A stretch of DNA of 36,637 nt from Chloroflexota bacterium (GTDB lineage Bacteria > Chloroflexota > Anaerolineae > Anaerolineales > Villigracilaceae). The DNA lies in NCBI GenBank assembly GCA_016234535.1, contig JACRBH010000255.1:1-36637 (forward strand), given 5' to 3'. A model generated the notes under the pieces. That model was given only the letters and a program-made list of their open reading frames with translations. It was not told the origin of the DNA and did not search any database. A program made the position numbers and the translations under genes. Of this stretch, positions 6,501 through 13,518 are shown in pieces. How positions within the stretch are numbered: the first letter of the stretch is position 1; every line of letters starts with the position of its first letter.

Positions 6501-7436
6501 TCTGGTTGCGCCTGCGGCATGTATCTTAAAGCAATCTCCATTGGTGATGCAATTCCACGCACAGGTTTTGACGCGGCTGTTCACAGCGTTTTCAAATCTG
6601 CCATCAATCTCATAAGTGGAGATACATTGTTGACTCTGGTCACATCCAATGAGGCCGATCTTCCGCAGGGGATTCGTGTGGACACTCCCAAAGATTTTTC
6701 TTTTGAAATATTCAACACAGGCGAACCAGCGATCTGCCGCGATAATATTCTGCGCCTCAACTCTTTGACGATTCAACTGCACGATGCCAAACGCTGGAAG
6801 TGCGATCTCCCCGCCCTGCACGCTGATCTGACAAATCCGGCAGTTTCAACCTCCTGGCAGCGCGTCTGGCAAATTCTCAACCAGCGGCAGACTCAATTGA
6901 ATGCCGAAATCATTGCAAAGAATTTATTTCGTTCGGATGAAACAATAAAGGCCGGCATTCCTCGCAAGGCAAATGAAGCCATAAAAAACCTTTTCAATGC
7001 CACCCGACAATATAACTTAACTAACACTTCCCCGCTCCGCGCATTGATTGGTCTCGGCACCGGCCTCACCCCCAGCGGAGATGATCTTCTGGTTGGTTAT
7101 CTGTCCGGGCTTTGGTGTTCGGTTTCAAATAAAAGCGAACGCATACATTTTGTCACCAACCTGGGAAAAACGATAGTTGACCTCTCCCCGCAAACGAATG
7201 ACATCAGCCGCGCCTATCTTTATCACGCTTCGCATGGACAGGTTTCGAGTCACCTGGCGAATCTTGCCGAGGCGATCTGTCATGGAGAAAATTCAAATCA
7301 TCTCGCGGCTGCGGCTGAATCCGCGCTGCAGGTTGGCCACACCTCTGGCATGGACGCGGTCACCGGCCTGTTGCTTGGTTTCACTGTTTGGGAAACCAGT
7401 TGGTGCGAATATGCCCACGGCCGCCAGGATGACTAA
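6483..7436 (+). CDS. DUF2877 (YlbF/AllH-like) carbamoyltransferase subunit
   Basis: A protein of up to 317 residues carrying the DUF2877 signature LGTGLTPSGDDLLVGYLSG (about residues 191-209 counted from 6483). In E. coli the DUF2877 protein AllH completes the oxamate carbamoyltransferase with FdrA/AllF and YlbE/AllG, so all three families are present here. The start is uncertain: ATG 6483 lies inside a repeat arm with AAAGG a few bases upstream, while ATG 6519 (beginning MYLKAISIGDA) lies just beyond the repeat and would give 305 residues but has no clear Shine-Dalgarno. The AllH gene is separated from the fdrA-DUF1116 pair by four other genes, an order unlike E. coli. The family call is firm. 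Confidence 0.85.
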   Translation: MNVALQSGCACGMYLKAISIGDAIPRTGFDAAVHSVFKSAINLISGDTLLTLVTSNEADLPQGIRVDTPKDFSFEIFNTGEPAICRDNILRLNSLTIQLHDAKRWKCDLPALHADLTNPAVSTSWQRVWQILNQRQTQLNAEIIAKNLFRSDETIKAGIPRKANEAIKNLFNATRQYNLTNTSPLRALIGLGTGLTPSGDDLLVGYLSGLWCSVSNKSERIHFVTNLGKTIVDLSPQTNDISRAYLYHASHGQVSSHLANLAEAICHGENSNHLAAAAESALQVGHTSGMDAVTGLLLGFTVWETSWCEYAHGRQDD

Positions 7437-7662
7437 GTGCCAAACAACCCTAAATAGAGAGTTTGACTTCACATAACCCTGAGCAAAGATTCGCTACAAC
7501 AGCTAAGAGGCTCTTCGCTTAGAGCGACATAAACTGGAGGCTCATCTGTAAAGAATGTGCAAAATGGTTATCGCGCAGCGGACGTTCTCTAACGTCCGCA
7601 CACGGATTACACATGAGCCAAACTGGACCTTGGAATAGCCACGAACAAACAAAGCAAATTAC
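7437..7662. other. Gap between the catabolic cluster and rpsT, with one palindrome
   Basis: No gene is visible. A perfect 9-bp hairpin sits at 7578-7586 and 7591-7599 (GCGGACGTT and AACGTCCGC around CTCT). No T-run follows, so it looks more like a dispersed palindrome than a terminator. The rest holds no recognised signal before the rpsT promoter. Confidence 0.6.
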
Positions 7663-7691
7663 TGGACAAATACCCACCCCTCATGTAAAAT
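7663..7691 (+). promoter_or_regulatory. Sigma-70-type promoter for rpsT
   Basis: TGGACA (7663-7668) and TAAAAT (7686-7691) are 17 bases apart, close to consensus in sequence and spacing. Transcription would begin near 7698, about 40 bases before the TTG start of rpsT. Confidence 0.65.
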
Positions 7692-7738
7692 ACAGCGCTG
7701 TTGTAAAAGAAAAGCAAGTAATTTTTTGGAGGAAGACC

Positions 7739-8056
7739 TTGGCTAACATTAAGTCACAAATCAAACGTAATCGTCAGAATGAAAAGCGCCGCATTCGTAA
7801 TCGCAATTTCCGTGGCGCGGCTCGTACTGCCATTACTGCCGCCCGCGAAGCTTTCATAGAGAATGACCCCAATACAAAGGAAGCTGTACTGAAGGCAATC
7901 AGCACTCTGGATAGCGCCGCTCAAAGAGGCGTAATCCACCCGAATAACGCATCCCGCCGCAAGGGACGCCTCATGAAGCGCCTGGCCGCTTTCATTGCTG
8001 CGCCTCCCGCTGCTGAAGAAGCTTCCAAGAAAAAGAAATCTTCGTCAAAGAAATAA
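7739..8056 (+). CDS. rpsT: 30S ribosomal protein S20
   Basis: The protein starts MANIKSQIKRNRQNEKRRIR, the classic N-terminus of S20, which binds 16S rRNA early in small-subunit assembly. I place the start at TTG 7739: GGAGG (7728-7732) lies 6 bases upstream, the promoter lies upstream at 7663-7691, and the residues before it in the open frame are unlike S20. This gives 105 residues against about 85-90 usual; the excess is a C-terminal Ala/Pro/Glu then Lys/Ser-rich tail (from about residue 85). S20 genes often use weak start codons for autoregulation, and a TTG start fits that. A terminator follows. It is a single-gene unit. Confidence 0.95.
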   Translation: MANIKSQIKRNRQNEKRRIRNRNFRGAARTAITAAREAFIENDPNTKEAVLKAISTLDSAAQRGVIHPNNASRRKGRLMKRLAAFIAAPPAAEEASKKKKSSSKK

Positions 8057-8082
8057 GCTGCGTTTTTTGTTTTCAAGTCATT

Positions 8083-8119
8083 AAGCGGGAGTGCCTTTAT
8101 TGGCGCTCCCGCTTTCCTT
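8083..8119 (+). terminator. Rho-independent terminator of rpsT
   Basis: AAGCGGGAGTGCC (8083-8095) pairs with GGCGCTCCCGCTT (8102-8114) with a single G-T wobble around a 6-base loop, followed by TCCTTAT. The next gene's ATG begins at 8122, directly after it. Confidence 0.8.
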
Positions 8120-8121
8120 AT

Positions 8122-8676
8122 ATGTCCACAATCATTTTCCTCAACGGCACTTCATCCTCTGGCAAGACCAGCCTGCTCAAGGCATTGCAAAACCAATTGC
8201 GAGAGCCATATCTGGATATGGGAATTGACCGCTTCATTTGGATGCTTCCCAAGCGATATCTTGACCGTCCGCTTTGGGATGACGTGCTGGGAAAAGCGCA
8301 TCATTCCGGACCTGTGGGGCTGATTCTGTTTTCAGGCATGCACCACGCGATAGCCGCGGCCGCTTCGCGCGGAAACAATGTGGTGGCCGATCATGTCTTC
8401 GTGGAAAAAGCCTGGGCGGATGAATGCGCCAACCTCTTCGCGGACATGAATGCATACCTCATTGGCATCCATTGTCCATTGGAAGTTTTGGAACAGCGCG
8501 AACGCGGCAGAAAAGACCGCACACTCGGGCAGGCTCGCGCGCAATTCGATGTCATTCATAGATACACAAAATACGATCTTGAAGTGGACACCTCCCTGCT
8601 TACACCTGAACAGTGCGCTCAGAAAATCATTGAACGATTACAGAGTCCGCCTGTGGCGTTTAAGAAACTACGATAA
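8122..8676 (+). CDS. Chloramphenicol phosphotransferase-like P-loop kinase
   Basis: A 184-residue P-loop kinase. The Walker A motif G9-TSSSGKT-S sits at the very N-terminus, as in chloramphenicol 3'-O-phosphotransferase (CPT). Other family features are DMGIDRFIWMLP (substrate-side loop), VVADHVF (Walker B-like strand ending in Asp) and HCPLEVLEQRERGRKDRTLGQARAQ (lid region with arginines). CPT phosphorylates a hydroxyl of chloramphenicol, but many homologues have unknown small-molecule substrates, so resistance should not be assumed. ATG 8122 comes 2-3 bases after the rpsT terminator with no Shine-Dalgarno, so the message is either leaderless or a read-through product. Confidence 0.82.
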   Translation: MSTIIFLNGTSSSGKTSLLKALQNQLREPYLDMGIDRFIWMLPKRYLDRPLWDDVLGKAHHSGPVGLILFSGMHHAIAAAASRGNNVVADHVFVEKAWADECANLFADMNAYLIGIHCPLEVLEQRERGRKDRTLGQARAQFDVIHRYTKYDLEVDTSLLTPEQCAQKIIERLQSPPVAFKKLR

Positions 8677-8683
8677 TAGAGTT

Positions 8684-8707
8684 CAAAGTCCGGAGACTTT
8701 GGACTCC
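8684..8707. repeat. Short palindrome of the CAAAGTC family upstream of argS
   Basis: CAAAGTC (8684-8690) pairs with GACTTTG (8695-8701) around CGGA. The 24 bases match the reverse complement of 1080-1103 inside the fdrA-like gene at 23 positions. The palindrome lies just upstream of the argS extended -10 box. Confidence 0.75.
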
Positions 8708-8715
8708 ATCTCACC

Positions 8716-8724
8716 TGATATAAT
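8716..8724 (+). promoter_or_regulatory. Extended -10 promoter for argS
   Basis: TGATATAAT (8716-8724) is a perfect extended -10 element (TG-N-TATAAT). No good -35 is visible at 17 bases. Transcription would start near 8731, 24 bases before the argS ATG. Confidence 0.6.
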
Positions 8725-8754
8725 CCAAAAATCATCCACAGGATTGCTTCGCTT

Positions 8755-10572
8755 ATGTTTAATAAAGAACAGCAAATCATCGAAACAAAAATAAAAGAAT
8801 TCTGCGCCGCAAACGATATTCCGCTGGCGGAACTCAAATGGCAGCCCATCCCCTTTTCGGGCGAATGGGGTTTTGCCACATCATTTTTCCAGACTGCCGC
8901 CAACGAAGCGCGCGCGGGCAGGGGTGGAAAACCCGTCCCGCAGAGAGCGCAGGAGATGGCCGAGCAGGTCAAGGCGCAGATCGGAAGCGTGGATGGGATC
9001 AGCCGCATTGACGCGGTAAAGGGCTATTTGAATCTATATTTCTCAACAGCCATGTATGCCAGTCGAGTTATAAATGAAGTGCTCTCATTAAACGCAGACT
9101 TTGGTCGGGGTACAAAGAAAAACGAGCGCGTCATGGTTGAGTACGCGAACTTGAATACTCATCACTCGTTCCACATTGGACATGCGCGCAATACGATTCT
9201 GGGCGAAGCGCTTGCAAGACTTGCTGAATTTGCCGGGTACGAAACGATCCGCGCTTCATACCCAGGCGACCTGGGGCTTAGCGTTATCACCACCATGTGG
9301 GTTTATGACAAACTTTACAAGGGACAGGAGCCTAAAGGCGTGCATGAGCGTGGTCAATGGCTGGCGAAAATTTATGTGGAAGCCACAGCCCTGCTTGAAA
9401 AGAAGGATAATGAAACGCCTGAAGAAACCGCGAAGCGCGAAGGCTACGAAGCCGGGCGCCGCGAGATGTATCGCAAATGGGATGAAGGCGATGAATATGT
9501 GCGCGGTTTATGGCGCATGACCCGCGAGTGGAGTCTGGAAGAACTGCGCGATGTGCTGCGAATGCTCGATGTGAAAATGGATGTGTGGTTCTACGAAAGC
9601 GAAGTGGACGAACCATCCAAAGTGATCGTTGATGAATTGATTGAAAGAAATATCGCCACAGACGAACGTCCGCAGGGCGGCGCGGTAATCGTGAAGATCG
9701 ACGAGAAACTTGGGCTGACAAAAGAAAAATATCGCACCAATGTTCTTTTACGTTCAGATGGCACAACGCTGTATCTTACAAAAGATCTTGCATTGGCCAA
9801 AATGAAGTTTGAGCAATATCAGGTCGACCGTTCCATCTATGTTGTGGATGTGCGCCAATCATTGCACTTGCAACAAGCCTTTGCCATTTTGAAATTGTGG
9901 GGTTTCCCGCAGGCCGAGAAATGCCATCACCTGGGATATGGCTTTGTGAGTCTGCCCGAGGGAGCCATGTCGTCACGGCGCGGACATGTGGTACTGTTCA
10001 AAGATGTGGCAGATGAAGCGGTCAGGCGTGTACTGGCGGTTGAATCTGAAAAGAGCGGCGATGTTCCCGAAAGTGAACGTGAAAAGATCGCGAATCAAAT
10101 TGGTTTGGGCGCGCTGGTCTATTCCATGCTTTCGGTGGACAACAATAAGGATATTGTCTTCGACATCAATGAGGCATTATCCTTCGATGGGAGAACGGGA
10201 CCGTATATTCAGAATGCGTATGTACGAGCAAACTCGATTCTAAAGAAGTCGAAGGTCGAGAGTCAAAAGTCAGACCTTGGACCTTCGACCTTCGACTACG
10301 ACCTCACCAAGCATGAGATCGAACTGATCGAACTCATCTCGCGCTTCCCACAGACGGTGGAGCAGGCAGCAAATGAATATCGTCCGCTGGTGATGGCGGC
10401 CTACGCGTATGATCTGGCGAATGCATTCCACTCCTTTTATCACGCGGTGAATGTATTGCAGACGGAAGATGAAAAGACCAGGAATTCGCGTTTGCAATTG
10501 GTGATGGCGGCAAAGCAAACGATAGAAAATGCGCTTCGCTTACTGGACATTCAAGCGCCAGAGGTCATGTAA
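8755..10572 (+). CDS. argS: Arginyl-tRNA synthetase
   Basis: A 605-residue class I aminoacyl-tRNA synthetase that charges tRNA-Arg. The N-terminal Add-1 domain (about 1-115) is followed by the HIGH motif at residues 140-143 (HIGHARN). The KMSKS-region equivalent reads AMSSRRG at about 404-410, the normal ArgS form, and the C-terminal anticodon-binding domain follows with the RPLVMAAYAYDLANAFHSFY stretch. Between NSILKK and the domain's first helix there is an insertion of about 15-18 residues (KVESQKSDLGPSTFDYD) encoded by a perfect-armed palindrome at 10248-10296. The reading frame stays open throughout. It is transcribed from its own extended -10 promoter and ends in a strong terminator. 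Confidence 0.97.
   Translation: MFNKEQQIIETKIKEFCAANDIPLAELKWQPIPFSGEWGFATSFFQTAANEARAGRGGKPVPQRAQEMAEQVKAQIGSVDGISRIDAVKGYLNLYFSTAMYASRVINEVLSLNADFGRGTKKNERVMVEYANLNTHHSFHIGHARNTILGEALARLAEFAGYETIRASYPGDLGLSVITTMWVYDKLYKGQEPKGVHERGQWLAKIYVEATALLEKKDNETPEETAKREGYEAGRREMYRKWDEGDEYVRGLWRMTREWSLEELRDVLRMLDVKMDVWFYESEVDEPSKVIVDELIERNIATDERPQGGAVIVKIDEKLGLTKEKYRTNVLLRSDGTTLYLTKDLALAKMKFEQYQVDRSIYVVDVRQSLHLQQAFAILKLWGFPQAEKCHHLGYGFVSLPEGAMSSRRGHVVLFKDVADEAVRRVLAVESEKSGDVPESEREKIANQIGLGALVYSMLSVDNNKDIVFDINEALSFDGRTGPYIQNAYVRANSILKKSKVESQKSDLGPSTFDYDLTKHEIELIELISRFPQTVEQAANEYRPLVMAAYAYDLANAFHSFYHAVNVLQTEDEKTRNSRLQLVMAAKQTIENALRLLDIQAPEVM
10247..10297. repeat. In-frame palindromic element inside argS
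   Basis: AGTCGAAGGTCGA (10247-10259) and TCGACCTTCGACT (10285-10297) are exact reverse complements (13 bp) around a 25-base centre. A related copy lies between genes at about 24588-24612 on the opposite strand, where AAGTCGAAG and AGTCAAA recur with the same spacing (about 3 mismatches in 22). Confidence 0.85.
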
Positions 10573-10573
10573 T

Positions 10574-10616
10574 AAACAGGCTAAACGTTCTATATGCGTT
10601 TAGCCTGTTTTCTTTA
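10574..10616 (+). terminator. Rho-independent terminator of argS
   Basis: AAACAGGCTAAACG (10574-10587) pairs perfectly with CGTTTAGCCTGTTT (10597-10610) around a 9-base loop, followed by TCTTTAT. The stem begins immediately after the argS TAA. Confidence 0.9.
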
Positions 10617-10628
10617 TAATCGTAAATC

Positions 10629-10787
10629 ATGTCGTTGCGGGGCGGCGCACTTCCGCCGAAGCAATCTCACATTGAGCAGGAGATTGCTTCGGGCTGGGTT
10701 TCGACACCTGCACTTGCGTGCTGGTGCAAGTGTACGTTGCAAAGAACAAGAGCGCGGCTACTCAACCACCAGCCCTCGCAATGACGA
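10629..10787. repeat. GTCGTTGCGAGG-type palindromic element, copy 1
   Basis: An element of about 158 bp with inverted ends (ATGTCGTTGCGGGG at the left, CCCTCGCAATGACGAT at the right). Inside are two hairpins: CGAAGCAATCTC (10657-10668) pairs exactly with GAGATTGCTTCG (10680-10691), and CACTTGC pairs with GCAAGTG near 10710-10732. A diverged copy is at 32136-32280. The element is open in the frame of the next gene, producing an apparent but false 100-codon N-terminal extension from 10594. Confidence 0.8.
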
Positions 10788-10893
10788 TAGTCAAATGTAT
10801 TATGCCGCACTGGGTAAAAACGTGGAGACTCAAAACCAAAGCGGAGTCTCCCGGACACTGTCCTCAGCGCGGCTTAGAAATAGGAGAATAATC

Positions 10894-12216
10894 ATGCCTA
10901 TCAAAACAATCATCATGGGTGCGGCCGGACGTGACTTTCACAACTTCAACACGTTCTTCCGTGGGAACAAGGATTATGAGGTCGTGGCTTTCACGGCGAC
11001 CCAGATCCCTGACATCGAAGGTCGCGTCTATCCGGCAGAGCTGGCAGGCGACTTATACCCAAAGGGCATCCCGATCCGTGCTGAGGAAGAATTACTTGAC
11101 CTGATCAAGAAACATGGCGCGGAGCAGGTCGTCTTTTCATACAGCGATGTGCCCCACGAATATGTGATGCACAAGGCCAGCATGGTCAATGCCGCGGGCG
11201 CGAACTTTCTCATTATGGGTACGAAGAACACGCAGATCAAGTCGACCAAGCCTGTCGTGTCGATCAGTGCCGTTCGGACGGGATCAGGCAAAAGTCAGAC
11301 CACGAGGCGCGTGTCTTTGATCCTGCAAGAGATGGGATATAAAGTCGCCGCAATTCGTCACCCGATGCCTTATGGAAATCTCGTCGCGCAGGAAGTTCAG
11401 CGCTATGCAAACTATGACGATCTCGATGAATATCAATGCACCATTGAGGAACGTGAGGAATACGAACCGCACATCGACAACGGCGTGATCATTTATGCCG
11501 GTGTCGATTATGAAAAAATCATTCGCAAGGCCGAAGCGGAAGCGGATATTATTTTGTGGGACGGCGGCAATAACGATTTCCCGTTCTATGTGCCTGACCT
11601 GCAAATTGTCGTGGCCGACCCGCACCGCCCCGGACACGAATCAACTTATTATCCCGGCGAGACAAATGTGCGCATGGCGGATGTGTTCGTCATCAACAAA
11701 GTGGATACGGCGGATGCGGAGAATGTGATCAAACTGCGCGAATCGCTTCGCAAGCTGAATCCTGCTGCTGTTCAAATTGAAGCGGCCTCGCCCCTCTTTG
11801 TGGATGACCCGGATGCGATTCAAGGCAAACGTGTTTTGGTTGTGGAAGACGGCCCGACTCTGACTCACGGTGAGATGGCCTACGGCGCTGGTTATATCGC
11901 CGCCCGACGATTCGGCGCGAAGGAAATCGTTGATCCTCGTCCGTTTGCGGTTGGCTCAATTGCGGCGACATTTGTGAAGTATCCGAAGACTGGAACCATT
12001 CTCCCTGCGATGGGATACGGCGACAAGCAGACCAGGGAACTCGAAGAAACGATCAACAAATCTGATGTTGACCTGGTCATCATTGGCACGCCGATCGATC
12101 TCTCCCGCGTGATGAAGATCACGAAGCCGCACCAGCGTGTGCGTTATGAATTGCAGGAGATCGGTCAGCCGACATTGACGGATGTTTTGATGAAGAAGTT
12201 TGGGAAGAAAAAGTAA
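10894..12216 (+). CDS. Cyclic 2,3-diphosphoglycerate synthetase-like P-loop protein
   Basis: A 440-residue protein of the cyclic 2,3-diphosphoglycerate synthetase type. It begins MPIKTIIMGAAGRDFHNFNT, a Rossmann-like N-terminal domain (about 1-120). A P-loop domain with AVRTGSGKSQTTRRV (Walker A, about 128-142) follows, then VFVINKVDTAD (a GTPase NKxD-like motif). I chose ATG 10894, with TAGGAG about 7 bases upstream; the open frame back to 10594 is a repeat. In thermophilic methanogens the enzyme closes 2,3-DPG into the cyclic solute using ATP, but mesophilic bacterial homologues are uncharacterised and may instead be GTPases with another role. No 2-phosphoglycerate kinase is in the window. 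Confidence 0.85.
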   Translation: MPIKTIIMGAAGRDFHNFNTFFRGNKDYEVVAFTATQIPDIEGRVYPAELAGDLYPKGIPIRAEEELLDLIKKHGAEQVVFSYSDVPHEYVMHKASMVNAAGANFLIMGTKNTQIKSTKPVVSISAVRTGSGKSQTTRRVSLILQEMGYKVAAIRHPMPYGNLVAQEVQRYANYDDLDEYQCTIEEREEYEPHIDNGVIIYAGVDYEKIIRKAEAEADIILWDGGNNDFPFYVPDLQIVVADPHRPGHESTYYPGETNVRMADVFVINKVDTADAENVIKLRESLRKLNPAAVQIEAASPLFVDDPDAIQGKRVLVVEDGPTLTHGEMAYGAGYIAARRFGAKEIVDPRPFAVGSIAATFVKYPKTGTILPAMGYGDKQTRELEETINKSDVDLVIIGTPIDLSRVMKITKPHQRVRYELQEIGQPTLTDVLMKKFGKKK

Positions 12217-12239
12217 GCGGTAGAAAGGTAAACACATGA

Positions 12240-12300
12240 GGGCGACTCTTCCAAGTGATCAAAACGCTTTGGTCGATGGAAGGGCCGCCCTTACAATTTT
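12240..12300 (+). terminator. Possible terminator after the cyclic-DPG synthetase-like gene
   Basis: GGGCG (12240-12244) plus CTTCCA (12248-12253) can pair with TGGAAG (12277-12282) plus CGCCC (12286-12290), followed by TTACAATTTT. The stem has an internal mismatch and a long loop, so support is moderate. Confidence 0.4.
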
Positions 12301-12313
12301 ACTAACACTTTGG

Positions 12314-12342
12314 TTGACAAATTTGCAAGTAAACTCTCTATT
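12314..12342 (+). promoter_or_regulatory. Promoter for the PotD-like/diguanylate cyclase pair
   Basis: A perfect TTGACA (12314-12319) is followed 17 bases later by TCTATT (12337-12342; 4 of 6). The start of transcription would be near 12349, about 45 bases before the ATG at 12393. Confidence 0.55.
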
Positions 12343-12392
12343 AAGCCAGGTGAGGCATATAATGACAAACATTGTTTTGGGAGATATTTGCC

Positions 12393-13487
12393 ATGATCAA
12401 ATCCATATTACTCAAATTATCTTTACAGACGTGCTTGTTGGCGTATTTAGTTATTGGCTTTCTCAGTTCAGGGTGCGCCCCGTCATCACCCCGCCCCCCG
12501 CTTGCAGATGAGATCGTTTTATATAACTGGGAGGGGGACATTCCTCAATCCGTGCTGGATGCCTTCACGAAGGAAACCAGCGTCAAGGTCAGGTATGAAG
12601 CGTATGAATCACAGGAAGAAGCCATCGAAAACATACGCGCGGGACAGGTTTATGATCTGGTGGTGATGGAAAGCCGTTTTATCCCAATTTTGGCTAATGA
12701 AAATTTATTGGGGGAACTCAATTACGAAAATATTCCAAATTTCAAGAATATCTCACCGAACTTTCGTGATCTGATCTATGATCCGGATAATCGCTACAGC
12801 ATTCCCTATAGCTGGGGAACAACAGGGCTGCTGGTCCGTATCGATATGGTACAAGGTCCCATCACCCGGTGGGCCGATATGTGGGATCCAAAATACGCAG
12901 ATAAGGCAGCGATTTGGATCGGTCAACCGCGAGAAACGCTGTCATTCACACTCAAATCCCTTGGATATTCCGCCAATTCAGAAAACCCCGAGGAATTGGA
13001 ATCTGCTCTGGCAAAATTGATTTCATTGAAGCCTGGTCTGCACTTCGTGGAGGATTTTGATCAGGAATCTTCCGCGCCTGCCCTGGCAAGCGGAGAAATC
13101 GTTATTGCGATGGGGTATTCGGGAGATTTTTTAGCCAGCAAGGATAGCGGCCTTCAAGTTGAATACATTATTCCGGAAGAGGGCATGCTCTTGTGGGGAG
13201 ATACTTTTATCGTCCCGGCAAACAGCTCCAATCAAAGCGCGGCCGAACTATTCATCAACTTTCTCCTGCGCCCCGAGATCAGCGCTGAAATTGTCAACCA
13301 GAAATATTACGCCAGCGCCAATGAATCTGCCCAGCCATTTATTGACCCGCAGATATTCAATGATCCAGCCATCTACCCGGGTGAAGAATCGCTGATAAAT
13401 GCCGAAATCATCCTGCCGCTCAGTGCCAGGGGACAAAAATTATACGATGAAATATGGCAGCGATTCCTGGATGCAGACCCGCAGTAG
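12393..13487 (+). CDS. PotD-like periplasmic-binding lipoprotein (polyamine type)
   Basis: A 364-residue solute-binding protein. ATG 12393 has GGGAG about 9 bases upstream; an upstream in-frame TTG (12372) is less likely. A lipoprotein signal ends in LSSGC with Cys28, so the protein is membrane tethered. The mature part begins EIVLYNWEGDIPQSVLDAFTKE, the hallmark opening of PotD/PotF polyamine-binding proteins, and has IPYSWGTTGLLVR and WADMWDPKYADKAAIW, also typical of that family. No permease or ATPase gene adjoins. Instead a membrane diguanylate cyclase starts 31 bases downstream, so the likely job is ligand sensing, as for NspS with MbaA in Vibrio cholerae. The ligand itself is inferred. 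Confidence 0.87.
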   Translation: MIKSILLKLSLQTCLLAYLVIGFLSSGCAPSSPRPPLADEIVLYNWEGDIPQSVLDAFTKETSVKVRYEAYESQEEAIENIRAGQVYDLVVMESRFIPILANENLLGELNYENIPNFKNISPNFRDLIYDPDNRYSIPYSWGTTGLLVRIDMVQGPITRWADMWDPKYADKAAIWIGQPRETLSFTLKSLGYSANSENPEELESALAKLISLKPGLHFVEDFDQESSAPALASGEIVIAMGYSGDFLASKDSGLQVEYIIPEEGMLLWGDTFIVPANSSNQSAAELFINFLLRPEISAEIVNQKYYASANESAQPFIDPQIFNDPAIYPGEESLINAEIILPLSARGQKLYDEIWQRFLDADPQ

Positions 13488-13518
13488 GAACATCCGCAGT
13501 AAACCCTGACGATTCAAA

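Noticed and set aside
8122..8676. Call of a chloramphenicol resistance gene
   Set aside because: Only family-level P-loop features are visible, and many homologues are not resistance enzymes; there is no resistance or mobile context.
10594..10893. N-terminal extension of the cyclic-DPG synthetase-like protein
   Set aside because: It is a palindromic repeat read as protein; the true start with a ribosome site is at 10894.
12236..12511. Open frame of 91 codons ahead of the PotD-like gene
   Set aside because: It overlaps the promoter and signal peptide region of the PotD-like gene in another frame and resembles nothing.
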